Positions 44,725 through 53,882 of a stretch of DNA of 64,000 nt are shown one piece after another; position 1 is the first letter of the stretch, and each line of letters starts with the position of its first letter. The DNA is taken from NCBI GenBank assembly GCA_028285305.1, contig JANQPV010000073.1, positions 1 through 64,000 of the forward strand. The letters are read 5' to 3'. Under the pieces are notes generated by a model. It made no database searches, was not told the DNA's origin, and worked only from the letters and a program-made list of their open reading frames with translations. Source of the stretch: Alphaproteobacteria bacterium. Its GTDB lineage: Bacteria > Pseudomonadota > Alphaproteobacteria > SMXP01. A program made the position numbers and the translations under genes.

Positions 44725-46760
44725 CTCCGCACCTTTACGAACCGACCCGGCGCATCCTCGATGACCTCGAGCTCGCCGTCGCCCGGTACGCGGGCCGGCA
44801 CCTTGTCGCCTGATTTTTCCGACAGCCAAGCATCCCAATCGTTCCACCAGGAGCCCGGATATTCCGTCGCGCCCTCCCACCAGTCTTCGATTGTGGCAAC
44901 GTCTTCATCGTCATTGATCCAATGCTGATATTTCTTCGCATCGGGATGATTGATGACCCCGGCGATATGGCCTGAGCCTGCCACCATAAAGCGCACCGGG
45001 CCTCCTAAGAGACCCTTTGCTTTGAACACGGAATTATAAGGCGCAATATGGTCTTCTTTTGAGGCTTGCAAGTAGACCGGAATCTTCACCTTGCTCAGAT
45101 CGAGCTTGGTGTTGTCGACGACGAGCTCGCCTTGGGCCAGTTTGTTCTTCTGATAGAACTCTCTCAGATAGTAAAGGTGCAGGGCTTGGGGCATGCGCGT
45201 GGCATCGGCATTCCAGAACAGAAGGTCGAACTTCTTGGGATCCTTGCCCAGCATATAATTGTTGATGACATACGACCAGATGAGATCGTTTGCCCTGAGC
45301 ATGTTAAAGGTCTGAGCCATATCTTTGCCATGGAGGAATCCGCCGGCCGCCTCCATGCGCTGCTCCATGGCTTCCAATTGCTCATTGTCCACGAAAACGA
45401 GCAAATCGCCGGCTTCGCTGAAATCCATTTGCGCCGCAAAGAAGGTGGCCGACTTGATCCGGTCGTCGCCGTGCTCGGCCATGTAGGCCAAAGTCGAACC
45501 CAACAGCGTCCCGCCAATGCAATAGCCAATCGTATTGATCTCGGCGCACCCCGTCGCGGCCTCGACAGCATTAAGGGCCTCGAAGATGCCTTCGCGCATG
45601 TAATCTTCGAAGGTTTTGGCGGCCAGCTTGTCATCGGGGTTCACCCACGACACAACAAAGACCGTGTATCCCTTCGACGTGGCCCATCGCACAAAGGAAT
45701 TCTCTTCGCGCAGGTCAAGAATGTAGTACTTGTTGATCCACGGCGGGAAAACCAGGAGCGGCCGCTCATACACTTCCTCTGTTGTCGGATCAAATTGCAG
45801 GAGTTGGATGAGCTCGTTTTCAAAGACGACCTTTCCTGGAGCCGTCGCCACGTTCCGGCCGATTTCAAACTGAGCCATATCGGTCTGGCTGATTTGCAGT
45901 TGGCCGCCGCCTTGCTGCAGATCATGCAACAGATTGTTGAGCCCCTTGATCAGGTTCTCGCCCCCCGTTTCGGCCGTCTTGCGGATCACTTCCGGGTTGG
46001 TGAGAGCAAAGTTGGAGGGCGAAAACGCATCCACCATCTGCTTGGTATGAAAGGCAACTTTTCGCTTTGTCTGCTCGTCCAGGCCGTCGACGTTATCGAC
46101 CGTGTTCATTAGCCAACGGGAGGTCACAAGATAAGACTGTTTGATGACATTGAAGACATCATTCTCCGACCAGTCTTCGTGACGGAATCTCTTGTCGCCT
46201 TTATCCGGCTCAATAAATGGTTTGACCTCTTCGCCGCGCATGCGGCGCGCTTGGTTTTCCCAGAGTTTCATGTGATCGCGCCACAGCGCATATTGCGCCT
46301 CAAAGACCTTCTGGGGACTGGCAACGAACTCCCCCATCAGTTTTGCAAACGACTCCCCTATATTGAGCGGATCCGGCATGAGCTGAGATGACAATCTGCT
46401 GTGGTCCGCATCGAACACCTGAGACATAAGGTCTTGGGTTCGTCCGATCGCCTCAATCAGCTCACTGACGTGTTCAGGGTCCTTTAATGGCTCTTGGTCG
46501 GCCTTGGGCGGCATCTTCTTCGGCTTGTTTTTTGGCGCCTTGGGTGAAGGAGCGGTCTGCGAGCGTTTGGAGCGGTTAGAGGCGCCGCTATGAACTGTTG
46601 ATCGAGATGCGCTCTTTGCTTCAGGTTCCTCGGCGGACCTCTGAGTCCTTTCTGGCTTCGCCGGCGGGTCTTCCAAAACGGTTTTCGGTGGCTTGATCGA
46701 CCGGCTGCTTCGACTGCGCCGCGTGCGTGGAGTTGATGTCACTTCGTTTTTTGTTGCCAT
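44721..46760 (-). CDS. phaC: Class I poly(3-hydroxyalkanoate) synthase with basic N-terminal extension
   Basis: 679 aa. PhaC polymerises hydroxyacyl-CoA into PHA. The lipase-box-like motif is GYCIGGTLLG with nucleophile Cys414; the catalytic Asp lies in SKEDHIAPYNSVF and the His in GSGHIAGVINHP. Class I enzymes are about 590 aa; the excess is a 100-residue N-terminal tail rich in Arg, Lys, Ser and Pro (RRSRSSRSIKPPKT, KAPKNKPKKMPPKAD). The ATG at 46760 is the first with GAGG upstream; the longer frame to 46880 has no support. No phasin or depolymerase gene is in this window. Confidence 0.95.
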   Translation of the reverse strand: MATKNEVTSTPRTRRSRSSRSIKPPKTVLEDPPAKPERTQRSAEEPEAKSASRSTVHSGASNRSKRSQTAPSPKAPKNKPKKMPPKADQEPLKDPEHVSELIEAIGRTQDLMSQVFDADHSRLSSQLMPDPLNIGESFAKLMGEFVASPQKVFEAQYALWRDHMKLWENQARRMRGEEVKPFIEPDKGDKRFRHEDWSENDVFNVIKQSYLVTSRWLMNTVDNVDGLDEQTKRKVAFHTKQMVDAFSPSNFALTNPEVIRKTAETGGENLIKGLNNLLHDLQQGGGQLQISQTDMAQFEIGRNVATAPGKVVFENELIQLLQFDPTTEEVYERPLLVFPPWINKYYILDLREENSFVRWATSKGYTVFVVSWVNPDDKLAAKTFEDYMREGIFEALNAVEAATGCAEINTIGYCIGGTLLGSTLAYMAEHGDDRIKSATFFAAQMDFSEAGDLLVFVDNEQLEAMEQRMEAAGGFLHGKDMAQTFNMLRANDLIWSYVINNYMLGKDPKKFDLLFWNADATRMPQALHLYYLREFYQKNKLAQGELVVDNTKLDLSKVKIPVYLQASKEDHIAPYNSVFKAKGLLGGPVRFMVAGSGHIAGVINHPDAKKYQHWINDDEDVATIEDWWEGATEYPGSWWNDWDAWLSEKSGDKVPARVPGDGELEVIEDAPGRFVKVRS

Positions 46761-46924
46761 AGCCTCGTTGCATCTCAGTTTCTGGAAAGTGCCGCCCCCA
46801 GAACCGCTTAAACCTATACCACACAAATCGCCAATTTGGATGATTTGCAGCGTATGTATGGACAGTGATGGCGAATTCAACTTAAGTGCTGCTTAGAAAG
46901 TAGGCGGAGTAGAAAAATATTATC

Positions 46925-47197
46925 ATGTACCGGAGATTTCCGCGGCTCGCCTTGCTCGGATTGAGCGCGCTCCTCGCAGGCTGCACAACCGTTGCGCATG
47001 TGATGCCGGGGGCAGACGTCCTCTGGAAAGATGATGTCGTTTACGACGGCGACGGGCTCGAGTACCCCGAGCTGTCAACCGTGCCTGACCGGCCTGAGGC
47101 CTCGGGGGTCGAGACGGCAGAGGAAGAACTCGTCGAAACCCTCCAATCGGACCTAGAGAGAGCGAAAGAGATCCGCAAAAGTGCGGACAATCCATAG
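46925..47197 (+). CDS. Small lipoprotein of unknown function
   Basis: 90 aa. A lipoprotein signal (LLGLSALLAGC) is followed by a short acidic sequence without a recognised domain; the C-terminus (AEEELVETLQSDLERAKEIR) is helical. It lies between phaC and the aminotransferase gene, as in several related genomes, but its role is unknown. The ATG at 46925 gives the signal peptide directly. Confidence 0.72.
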   Translation: MYRRFPRLALLGLSALLAGCTTVAHVMPGADVLWKDDVVYDGDGLEYPELSTVPDRPEASGVETAEEELVETLQSDLERAKEIRKSADNP

Positions 47198-47361
47198 CCT
47201 TGGTGAGCTGGCGATGCTCACTTGGTGCCGATCTCGGGAATTGGAAAAGTGCGGTAATTTCCTAGCAAAGTCTTAGACTTTTCTGTATCAAACTCAGCCT
47301 GGCTCAAAACCGACATAATCTGGCGCAAGAACGCTGGCCGAAGCGCTGGCGGGAAGGAAAC

Positions 47362-48585
47362 ATGGATACAGAATTTCATCGCATTAAGAGGTTGCCCCCG
47401 TACGTCTTTGAGGAAGTGAACCTTCTCAAGGCGCGCGCGCGAGCGGCCGGCGATGACATTATCGATTTTGGCATGGGCAATCCGGACTTACCGACCCCTC
47501 AACATATCGTCGACAAACTCAAGGAAGCAGCTGACAAACCGAGAACACACCGCTATTCGGCGTCCAAGGGGATCCCTGGTCTACGCCGCGCCATGGCCGC
47601 CTATTATGAGCGCCGCTTCGCTGTAAAACTTAATCCCGATACAGAAGTGATCGCCACTCTGGGGTCCAAAGAGGGATTTGCCAACCTGGCGCAAGCGATC
47701 ACGACGCCGGGCGACGCGATTCTGGTGCCCAATCCGTCTTATCCAATTCATGCGTACGGCTTTATCATCGCGGGCGGCGTCATTCAGCATGTCCCAGCCC
47801 TGACGCCTGAGCAGTATCTAGAAAACATTTCCAAGATCGCCAATCAGTCCGCTCCGCGGCCGTCGGTACTGGTGCTTAATTATCCGTCCAATCCGACCTC
47901 CGCCGTGGTGGATTTAGACTTCTACAAAGAGATTGTGCGATTTGCCTCGCGCCATGATTTGATTGTCCTGTCGGACTTGGCGTACGCCGAGATCTACTTT
48001 GAAGGGGATCCCCCGCCGTCGATCCTTCAGGTGCCGGGCGCCAAAGCCCGCTCCGTCGAGTTCAACTCATTAAGCAAGACCTATTCAATGCCGGGATGGC
48101 GCGTGGGGTTTGCGGCCGGGAACGAACGCTTGATCGGTGCGCTCGCGAGGATCAAGTCCTATCTCGACTATGGCGCCTTTACGCCGATCCAAGTCGCTGC
48201 CGCTGCGGCGTTGAACGGCCCCCAGGACTGCGTCGACGAAGTGCGCCGAATCTACAAATCGCGCCGCGATTGTCTGGTTGAGAGCATGACCAACGCCGGC
48301 TGGGAGATTCCTTCCCCTCCCGGCACGATGTTCGCGTGGGCGCCACTGCCGAAGGAATATGTTCACATTGGTTCCCTGGAATTCTCTAAACTCTTGGTCG
48401 AACACGCCAAAGTCGCGGTGTCGCCGGGGGTTGGATTTGGCGAATACGGCGAAGGTTACGTGCGCGTGGCTCTGGTCGAAAACAAACACCGTATCCGTCA
48501 GGCAGCACGCAATGTTCGCAAGTTCTTGAAAGGAGCCGACGACATCCTTGCCGAATACACAAACCGCAAGACGGCTGTTCTGTGA
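47362..48585 (+). CDS. PLP-dependent class I/II aminotransferase (AlaC/LL-DAP aminotransferase-like)
   Basis: 407 aa. The cofactor Lys239 lies in SLSKTYSMPGWRVGF, and DIIDFGMGNPDLPTPQHIV, LNYPSNPTSA and SDLAYAEIYF are typical. This group, often annotated as LL-diaminopimelate or glutamate-pyruvate aminotransferase, cannot be resolved further from sequence. The ATG at 47362 follows GGGAAGGAAAC. Its stop overlaps the hom start by 4 bp (GTGA), so the two are translationally coupled. Confidence 0.9.
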   Translation: MDTEFHRIKRLPPYVFEEVNLLKARARAAGDDIIDFGMGNPDLPTPQHIVDKLKEAADKPRTHRYSASKGIPGLRRAMAAYYERRFAVKLNPDTEVIATLGSKEGFANLAQAITTPGDAILVPNPSYPIHAYGFIIAGGVIQHVPALTPEQYLENISKIANQSAPRPSVLVLNYPSNPTSAVVDLDFYKEIVRFASRHDLIVLSDLAYAEIYFEGDPPPSILQVPGAKARSVEFNSLSKTYSMPGWRVGFAAGNERLIGALARIKSYLDYGAFTPIQVAAAAALNGPQDCVDEVRRIYKSRRDCLVESMTNAGWEIPSPPGTMFAWAPLPKEYVHIGSLEFSKLLVEHAKVAVSPGVGFGEYGEGYVRVALVENKHRIRQAARNVRKFLKGADDILAEYTNRKTAVL

Positions 48586-49874
48586 CGTCACCATTGCGCA
48601 TAGGGGTTGCCGGGTTGGGCACTGTAGGCGCCGCCGTTTGTGATATTCTCCTCAATTCTCAAGACCTCCTTGGCGAGCACGTAGATCGAACGATTGCGCT
48701 TTGTGGTGTCAGCGCCAGAGATCGGGAAAAAGACAGAGGCGTAGATCTCACGGGAGTTGAATGGTTTGAGGATCCCGTCATTCTCGCCAAAGACCCCGGC
48801 ATCGACGTTTTCGTCGAATTGATTGGCGGCGACAGCGGGCCCGCCTATGACGCCGTCTCCGCCGCCCTGGCGCGGGGTACTCATGTGGTCACGGCGAACA
48901 AGGCCTTGATCGCCGCGCACGGCGTAGACCTGGCGTTGCGTGCAGAGGAAAGCGGAGCCCAGCTCAGCTTTGAGGCTGCCGTGGCAGGGGGCATACCAAT
49001 CATCCGCACACTGCGAGAAGGATTGACTGGAAACCGGATCGACAAAGTATTCGGAATTTTAAACGGCACCAGCAACTTCATTTTGACGGAGATGGAAAAA
49101 TCGTCCCGCCCTTTCGCAGATGTGCTCAAAGAAGCACAAGCAAAAGGCTATGCCGAGGCCGATCCCACATTTGACATCGAAGGACAAGACACCGCCCACA
49201 AGCTTTGCATCCTGGCCGCCCTAGGCTTTGGGATCGAAGTCTCCGACGAGAGTTTGTGCGTCGAGGGAATTTCACTGATTACTCCCGAAGACATTCGCTC
49301 GGCCGGAGAGCTCGGCTACCGGATCAAACTGTTGGGCTATGCAGCCCGGAAAGATGGGGACTGGGACTTGCGGGTCCATCCCGCATTCGTGTTGCTCGAT
49401 TCACCGCTGGGCGCCGTCGACGGCGTCACGAACGCGGTGGTCTTGGAGAGCTCCCTATTGGGCCAGCTTGTTTTGGAAGGGCCGGGTGCGGGCGGCCAGG
49501 CGACGGCGTCATCGGTGGTTGCGGACGTTTGCTCCATCGCGCTTGAGAAGGCCCGGCCGGCCTTTGGTCGGAGAGCTGCCTCTCTGCGGCGCACCAATGC
49601 CTTACCCATTGGAGACATTGTGGGCGCCTTTTATCTCCGTCTCACTGTGCAAGATAAACCGGGCGTTTTGGCCCGAATCACCGACGAATGCGCACGGCAT
49701 GACATTTCATTTGCGACGGTCCTGCAACGCGGAACCGACCCGGACGGAAACGTGCCGATCGTCGTCGTCACCCACGCCTGTCAAGAATCTGCTATGGATC
49801 AAGCCATCGCTACCATCAATGAGATGCCGGAGACGATAGGATCGCCGAAAACGATTCGGATCGTTGACTTGTAG
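48582..49874 (+). CDS. hom: Homoserine dehydrogenase
   Basis: 430 aa. It reduces aspartate semialdehyde to homoserine in threonine/methionine synthesis. The N-terminal NAD motif is IGVAGLGTVGAAVCDIL; the catalytic domain has GGIPIIRTLREGL, GILNGTSNFILTEM and KGYAEADPTFDIEGQDTAHK. A C-terminal ACT domain (about 350-430) suggests feedback control by threonine. The start is a GTG in a GTGA overlap with the aminotransferase gene. Confidence 0.95.
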   Translation: MTSPLRIGVAGLGTVGAAVCDILLNSQDLLGEHVDRTIALCGVSARDREKDRGVDLTGVEWFEDPVILAKDPGIDVFVELIGGDSGPAYDAVSAALARGTHVVTANKALIAAHGVDLALRAEESGAQLSFEAAVAGGIPIIRTLREGLTGNRIDKVFGILNGTSNFILTEMEKSSRPFADVLKEAQAKGYAEADPTFDIEGQDTAHKLCILAALGFGIEVSDESLCVEGISLITPEDIRSAGELGYRIKLLGYAARKDGDWDLRVHPAFVLLDSPLGAVDGVTNAVVLESSLLGQLVLEGPGAGGQATASSVVADVCSIALEKARPAFGRRAASLRRTNALPIGDIVGAFYLRLTVQDKPGVLARITDECARHDISFATVLQRGTDPDGNVPIVVVTHACQESAMDQAIATINEMPETIGSPKTIRIVDL

Positions 49875-49912
49875 TCCCGCCGGATAAGGCGCACAGAGAG
49901 TAGGAAACCCTT

Positions 49913-50899
49913 ATGTCCGAAGAATTGGCGAATTTAGATCGGATGCTGACGATAGAGTTGGCGCGCGTAACGGAGGCGGCCGCCATAGCGGCAGCGGACT
50001 TGGTCGGTCGCGGCAACGAAAAAGAGGCCGACCAGGCAGCCGTTGATGCCATGCGCCGGGCCCTCAACACAATGAACGTAGAGGGCACGGTGGTCATTGG
50101 AGAGGGCGAAAGGGATGAGGCGCCCATGCTCTATATCGGCGAAAAAGTGGGGACCGGAAATGGACCCAAGGTCGACATTGCCCTCGATCCCCTTGAGGGG
50201 ACCACACTTACGGCAAAGGCCATGCCCAATGCACTGGCTGTCGTAGCGGTCGCCCAGGGCGGCACGCTTCTGCATGCCCCCGATGTTTACATGGACAAAA
50301 TTGCCATCGGCAGCGGGTACAAAGAGGGTTTGGTGGATCTGGATAAATCACCGTCCCAGAACATCAAGGATTTGGCTGAGGCCAAAGGCGTGGCCCCGAA
50401 CGAAATCACCGCCTGCATTCTGGATCGGCCGCGTCATTCGGATATGATTGAAGAAGTGCGCGGCTTGGGCACAAGCATTCACCTAATTCCCGACGGAGAC
50501 ATAGCGGGTGTCATCCACACAACCGATCCATCGACGGGAATTGATATCTATATGGGACAAGGGGGGGCGCCCGAAGGCGTGCTCGCCGCGGCCGCACTGC
50601 GCTGTATCGGTGGCCAAATGCAAGGCCGCTTGGTCTTTCGCAACGACGACGAACGTGGCCGGGCCCGGCGCATTGGGATCGAAGATCTGGACAGAAAATA
50701 CACGATGATGGAACTCGCAAGCGGTGACGTTATGTTTGCGGCAACCGGTGTAACCGACGGATCGATCCTCAAGGGCATCAAGGTCAAAGGGGACAAGGTT
50801 GAAACCAATACGGTGGTCATGCGCTCCCTCACGCACACGGTACGTTGGATCACCGCGCTTCACGATGTGAACAACAAAAAGAAATACATGAAAAGCTGA
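49913..50899 (+). CDS. glpX: Fructose-1,6-bisphosphatase class II (GlpX)
   Basis: 328 aa. It converts fructose 1,6-bisphosphate to fructose 6-phosphate in gluconeogenesis or the Calvin cycle. Identifying segments are VIGEGERDEAPMLYIGE and ALDPLEGTTLTAKAMPN. It sits between hom and recJ, a conserved alphaproteobacterial order. ATG 49913 begins MSEELANLDRMLTIELARVTE, typical of the family. Confidence 0.95.
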   Translation: MSEELANLDRMLTIELARVTEAAAIAAADLVGRGNEKEADQAAVDAMRRALNTMNVEGTVVIGEGERDEAPMLYIGEKVGTGNGPKVDIALDPLEGTTLTAKAMPNALAVVAVAQGGTLLHAPDVYMDKIAIGSGYKEGLVDLDKSPSQNIKDLAEAKGVAPNEITACILDRPRHSDMIEEVRGLGTSIHLIPDGDIAGVIHTTDPSTGIDIYMGQGGAPEGVLAAAALRCIGGQMQGRLVFRNDDERGRARRIGIEDLDRKYTMMELASGDVMFAATGVTDGSILKGIKVKGDKVETNTVVMRSLTHTVRWITALHDVNNKKKYMKS

Positions 50900-50913
50900 T
50901 CGCAGCGCTGCAC

Positions 50914-52719
50914 ATGGTCATTGACGAAAGGAGCGATCAGTCTCATCTTGTTTTGAATGTCGAGCGCTCGCTGAGCGGCCGCGCCTGGCGGCCACGCATC
51001 CTCGACACTTCCCTTCTTGAACGTTACGCGTCCGTCGACGGAGTGTCGGAGCTATTGGCAAGGGTACTTGCCGGCCGCGGCGTTTCGCCGGACGATGTGG
51101 CCGCATACTTCCAGCCGACCCTGAAATCCGGCTTGGCGGACCCCAGCCTGATCACCGATATGGACGCAGCTGTTGAGAGGGTCTGCGCGGCGATCGAGAA
51201 TTCCGAAAAGATTCTCATTTTCGGCGATTATGATGTGGACGGCGCAACATCAAGCGCGCTCCTCAAAAGATATTTGACCGAGATTGGCGTGGAGGCGTCA
51301 GTCTACATCCCGGATCGATTGACCGAAGGCTACGGGCCATCGGTCCCGGCCTTCGAAAAATTTGTCGAAGACCAGATTGACCTGATCATTACCCTCGACT
51401 GCGGCACCGTCGCGTTCGATCCGATTGAAGCCGCCGCTCAAGGTGGGATCGATGTGATCGTGATTGACCATCATCAACCCCCGGCCAGTCTGCCAAAGGC
51501 CTTTGCGATCATAAACCCTCATCGCACGGACGATCAATCTAACGCGGACAATCTTTCCGCGGGCGGACTAAGCTTCATGTTTCTGGTGGGGCTGAATCGT
51601 GCTCTCCGTACCGCGGGGTACTTTCAAAAGACCGGCAGAACGGAACCGGATCTTCGCAAGAATCTCGATCTCGTTGCCCTGTCGACCGTTTGCGACGTGA
51701 TGCCGCTTCGCGGTCTCAATCGCATTTTCGTCGCCCAAGGTCTAAGAATGCTTGCCCAGACAGAAAATATGGGGCTCAGCTCCCTCCGCCGGGTCGCGGG
51801 GGCGAAAGGGGCGCCGACGACCTACGATCTGGGCTTCATTCTGGGACCCAGAATTAATGCGGGAGGCCGGATCGGCAGATCCGATTTGGGGTCCCGTTTG
51901 CTCAGCACACGCGATCCGCAAGAGGCCGAGCAACTGGCATGGTCCCTCCATGAGCTCAACGAGCAGCGCCGGTCCATGGAGCGTCAAGTCCTGGAGCGGG
52001 CGATTGAGGGTGCCGAACGTCAGTTGGAAGAAGCACCGGACACGCGCATTCTCGTCGTATCTGAGACCGGTTGGCATCCGGGCATCGTTGGCATTGTCGC
52101 CAGCCGGATCGTCGAGCGGTTTCACCTGCCGGCCTTGGTGATCGGGATTGATGAGGCCGGCGTGGGCAAGGGCTCGGGCCGCTCGGTTCAAAATCTTGAC
52201 CTGGGCGGATTGATCGCAAGGGCCCTCGAGGCTGGGCTCCTTCGAGCGGGCGGCGGCCACGCCATGGCGGTGGGCGTCACTATAGACGAGGCGCAGCTCC
52301 AGGCATTTTCACACTTCCTTCAGGAAACGGCCACGGATCTTCAAATGGAGCCGGGAACACCGGTGCTGAAATTGGATGGAACGGTCCATCCGTCTGCGGT
52401 GTCGCGTGGAGTTTACAATGACATCCAGCGGGCGGCTCCCTTTGGCGAAGGAAATCCGGAACCGCGCTTTGCCCTTGAAGCGGTCACCGTGTCCTATGCG
52501 GATCAAGTAGGCGACGGCCATATCCGCTGTACACTGAAGGAGACCTCGTCCGGTAGGGGCATCCCGTCTATCGCCTTCCGGGTTGCCGGTGGCCCGGTCG
52601 GTGAGGCGCTTTTGAACCGCCAATTGCCCATCCACGTGGCGGGGAAAATGCGGCCTGACGCGTGGCGGGGCGGCGAGGCCATGCAGTTTCAGATCGAAGA
52701 TGCCGCGCTGGCGGAGTAG
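50914..52719 (+). CDS. recJ: Single-stranded-DNA-specific 5'-3' exonuclease RecJ
   Basis: 601 aa. RecJ degrades single-stranded DNA 5'-3' in recombination and mismatch repair. The DHH domain shows DYDVDG at 105-110, TLDCGT and DHHQ at 185-188; the DHHA1 domain has GGGHAMAVGVTI, followed by the C-terminal OB fold. The frame is open to 50845 inside glpX. I chose the ATG at 50914, which has no good ribosome site; a TTG at 50953 (LNVERSLSGRAW) matches homologous N-termini and is an alternative. It follows glpX by 14 bp. Confidence 0.94.
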   Translation: MVIDERSDQSHLVLNVERSLSGRAWRPRILDTSLLERYASVDGVSELLARVLAGRGVSPDDVAAYFQPTLKSGLADPSLITDMDAAVERVCAAIENSEKILIFGDYDVDGATSSALLKRYLTEIGVEASVYIPDRLTEGYGPSVPAFEKFVEDQIDLIITLDCGTVAFDPIEAAAQGGIDVIVIDHHQPPASLPKAFAIINPHRTDDQSNADNLSAGGLSFMFLVGLNRALRTAGYFQKTGRTEPDLRKNLDLVALSTVCDVMPLRGLNRIFVAQGLRMLAQTENMGLSSLRRVAGAKGAPTTYDLGFILGPRINAGGRIGRSDLGSRLLSTRDPQEAEQLAWSLHELNEQRRSMERQVLERAIEGAERQLEEAPDTRILVVSETGWHPGIVGIVASRIVERFHLPALVIGIDEAGVGKGSGRSVQNLDLGGLIARALEAGLLRAGGGHAMAVGVTIDEAQLQAFSHFLQETATDLQMEPGTPVLKLDGTVHPSAVSRGVYNDIQRAAPFGEGNPEPRFALEAVTVSYADQVGDGHIRCTLKETSSGRGIPSIAFRVAGGPVGEALLNRQLPIHVAGKMRPDAWRGGEAMQFQIEDAALAE

Positions 52720-52777
52720 GGAGCGGCCTTACGTGTCGTACTCGGAACACGCCCGAGGACTCAGGAAAATCAGGTAG

Positions 52778-52876
52778 CGTCATCGCGAAGCCGCGATAGC
52801 GGCTGACGCGATCCAGGAAAGCAAAGTGCAGAACGTCTGGATTGCCGCGCCGAGCTTTGCTCGTCTCGCAATGACG
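52778..52876. repeat. Interspersed palindromic element (CGTCAT...ATGACG type)
   Basis: The element begins CGTCATCGCGA and ends TCGCAATGACG, with inner arms GATCCAG and CTGGATT. This architecture (CGTCATTGCGAG...CAATCCAG and its inverse) is a family of short inverted repeats widespread in alphaproteobacteria. Only this copy was noted here. It lies exactly at the junction between the conserved hom-glpX-recJ block and the accessory cassette. Confidence 0.6.
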
Positions 52877-52886
52877 TCCAGGGATC

Positions 52887-53807
52887 TCAATCTTTCAAAA
52901 ACGCCGTCACGTGCTCGAGAAAGATCTCCAACTGGTCGTGGTGTACCCAGTGGCCGGCTTTTTCCACATTGATGGACTTTGCATTCTGAAAGTGTTTGAT
53001 GCGACCGTCAACGAGCGGGTCGGACGCCCAGGATTCCGTACCGCGGATCAACAAAACCGGACAGGTGATCCGCTCAAAGAGCTTATATTGATCCTCGAAC
53101 GGAATGCCGATCGCCGGGAAGGCCCGGATATAATTGTCGAACTTCCAGGAATAGGTGCCGTCTTCGTTCTGACTGATCCCATGAACGGTCAAGTGACGCG
53201 CCTGGTCGGCGGACAAGTGCGCGTTTTCCGCCTGCATCCGTTCGAAGGCTTCATCGAGCGTTTTGTAGCGTTTGGGCACCCGTCCCGAAATGCCGCGCAT
53301 TTCGCCGATCCATTTGTCGAGCCGATCGGCGATGGGTTGGGAGATGCGTTCTTTGACAAATTCCGGCGGCGGCCCAAGGCCCTCAATGGCGACCAGCTTG
53401 GACACGTTCTCGGGATAGACGCCCGTATGCATCAGCGAGATGTTGCCGCCCAGGGAATGGGAGACGATTTTGACCGGTGCAATGTTCTTTTGATGAATCA
53501 GCTGCGCCAGGTCGTAAATGTAGTCCGTGTGGACATAGGCCCCGCCCTGGATCCACTGGCTGTCGCCGTGCCCCCTCAAGTCCGGCGCGAGGATGTGATA
53601 ATCCTTCTCCAGTTGCTCCGCGACCCAGTCCCAACTGCGGCAATGGTCGCGGCCGCCATGCACCAACAGCAGCGGCGGGGCGTCCGGATCGCCCCATTCG
53701 GCATAGTGCAGCCGTAGCCGCTGAGAGTAAAACGTGTGGGATGTCGGACCTTTCATGGGCGGATTTATGGGGGAATTCGGGGCCGATGTCGAGGGGCGGG
53801 CGCACAT
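52887..53807 (-). CDS. Alpha/beta hydrolase
   Basis: 306 aa. The nucleophile elbow is SHSLGGNISL and the oxyanion region LLLVHGGRDHCRSWDWV; the catalytic His lies in KAGHWVHHDQLE and an acid in LIRGTESWASDP. It resembles haloalkane dehalogenase/epoxide hydrolase-like proteins; the substrate is unknown. The ATG at 53807 keeps the conserved PPMKGPTSHTF segment intact; an ATG at 53756 begins within it. No signal peptide. It diverges from the CHAT gene with a spacer of about 75 bp that holds the CHAT promoter. Confidence 0.85.
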   Translation of the reverse strand: MCARPSTSAPNSPINPPMKGPTSHTFYSQRLRLHYAEWGDPDAPPLLLVHGGRDHCRSWDWVAEQLEKDYHILAPDLRGHGDSQWIQGGAYVHTDYIYDLAQLIHQKNIAPVKIVSHSLGGNISLMHTGVYPENVSKLVAIEGLGPPPEFVKERISQPIADRLDKWIGEMRGISGRVPKRYKTLDEAFERMQAENAHLSADQARHLTVHGISQNEDGTYSWKFDNYIRAFPAIGIPFEDQYKLFERITCPVLLIRGTESWASDPLVDGRIKHFQNAKSINVEKAGHWVHHDQLEIFLEHVTAFLKD

Positions 53808-53821
53808 CCACCAATCGTGTC

Positions 53822-53850
53822 TTGGCGCGGATGCCTGTTTAGGTTTTAAT
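53822..53850 (+). promoter_or_regulatory. Promoter of the first CHAT gene
   Basis: TTGGCG (53822-53827), 17 bases, TTTAAT (53845-53850). The same -35 and -10, with the same spacer length but different spacer sequence, precede the second CHAT gene, which supports function. A start near 53857 leaves a short leader. Confidence 0.7.
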
Positions 53851-53882
53851 TGGTCAAGGGAACACGCAAGGAAATCGGGCGG

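Noticed and set aside
45066-46112. 348-codon open frame antisense to phaC
   Set aside because: Shadow of the PHA synthase frame in G+C-rich codons; no motif or ribosome site.
52911-53717. 268-codon open frame antisense to the alpha/beta hydrolase
   Set aside because: The hydrolase has a full catalytic triad; the antisense frame has none of its own features.
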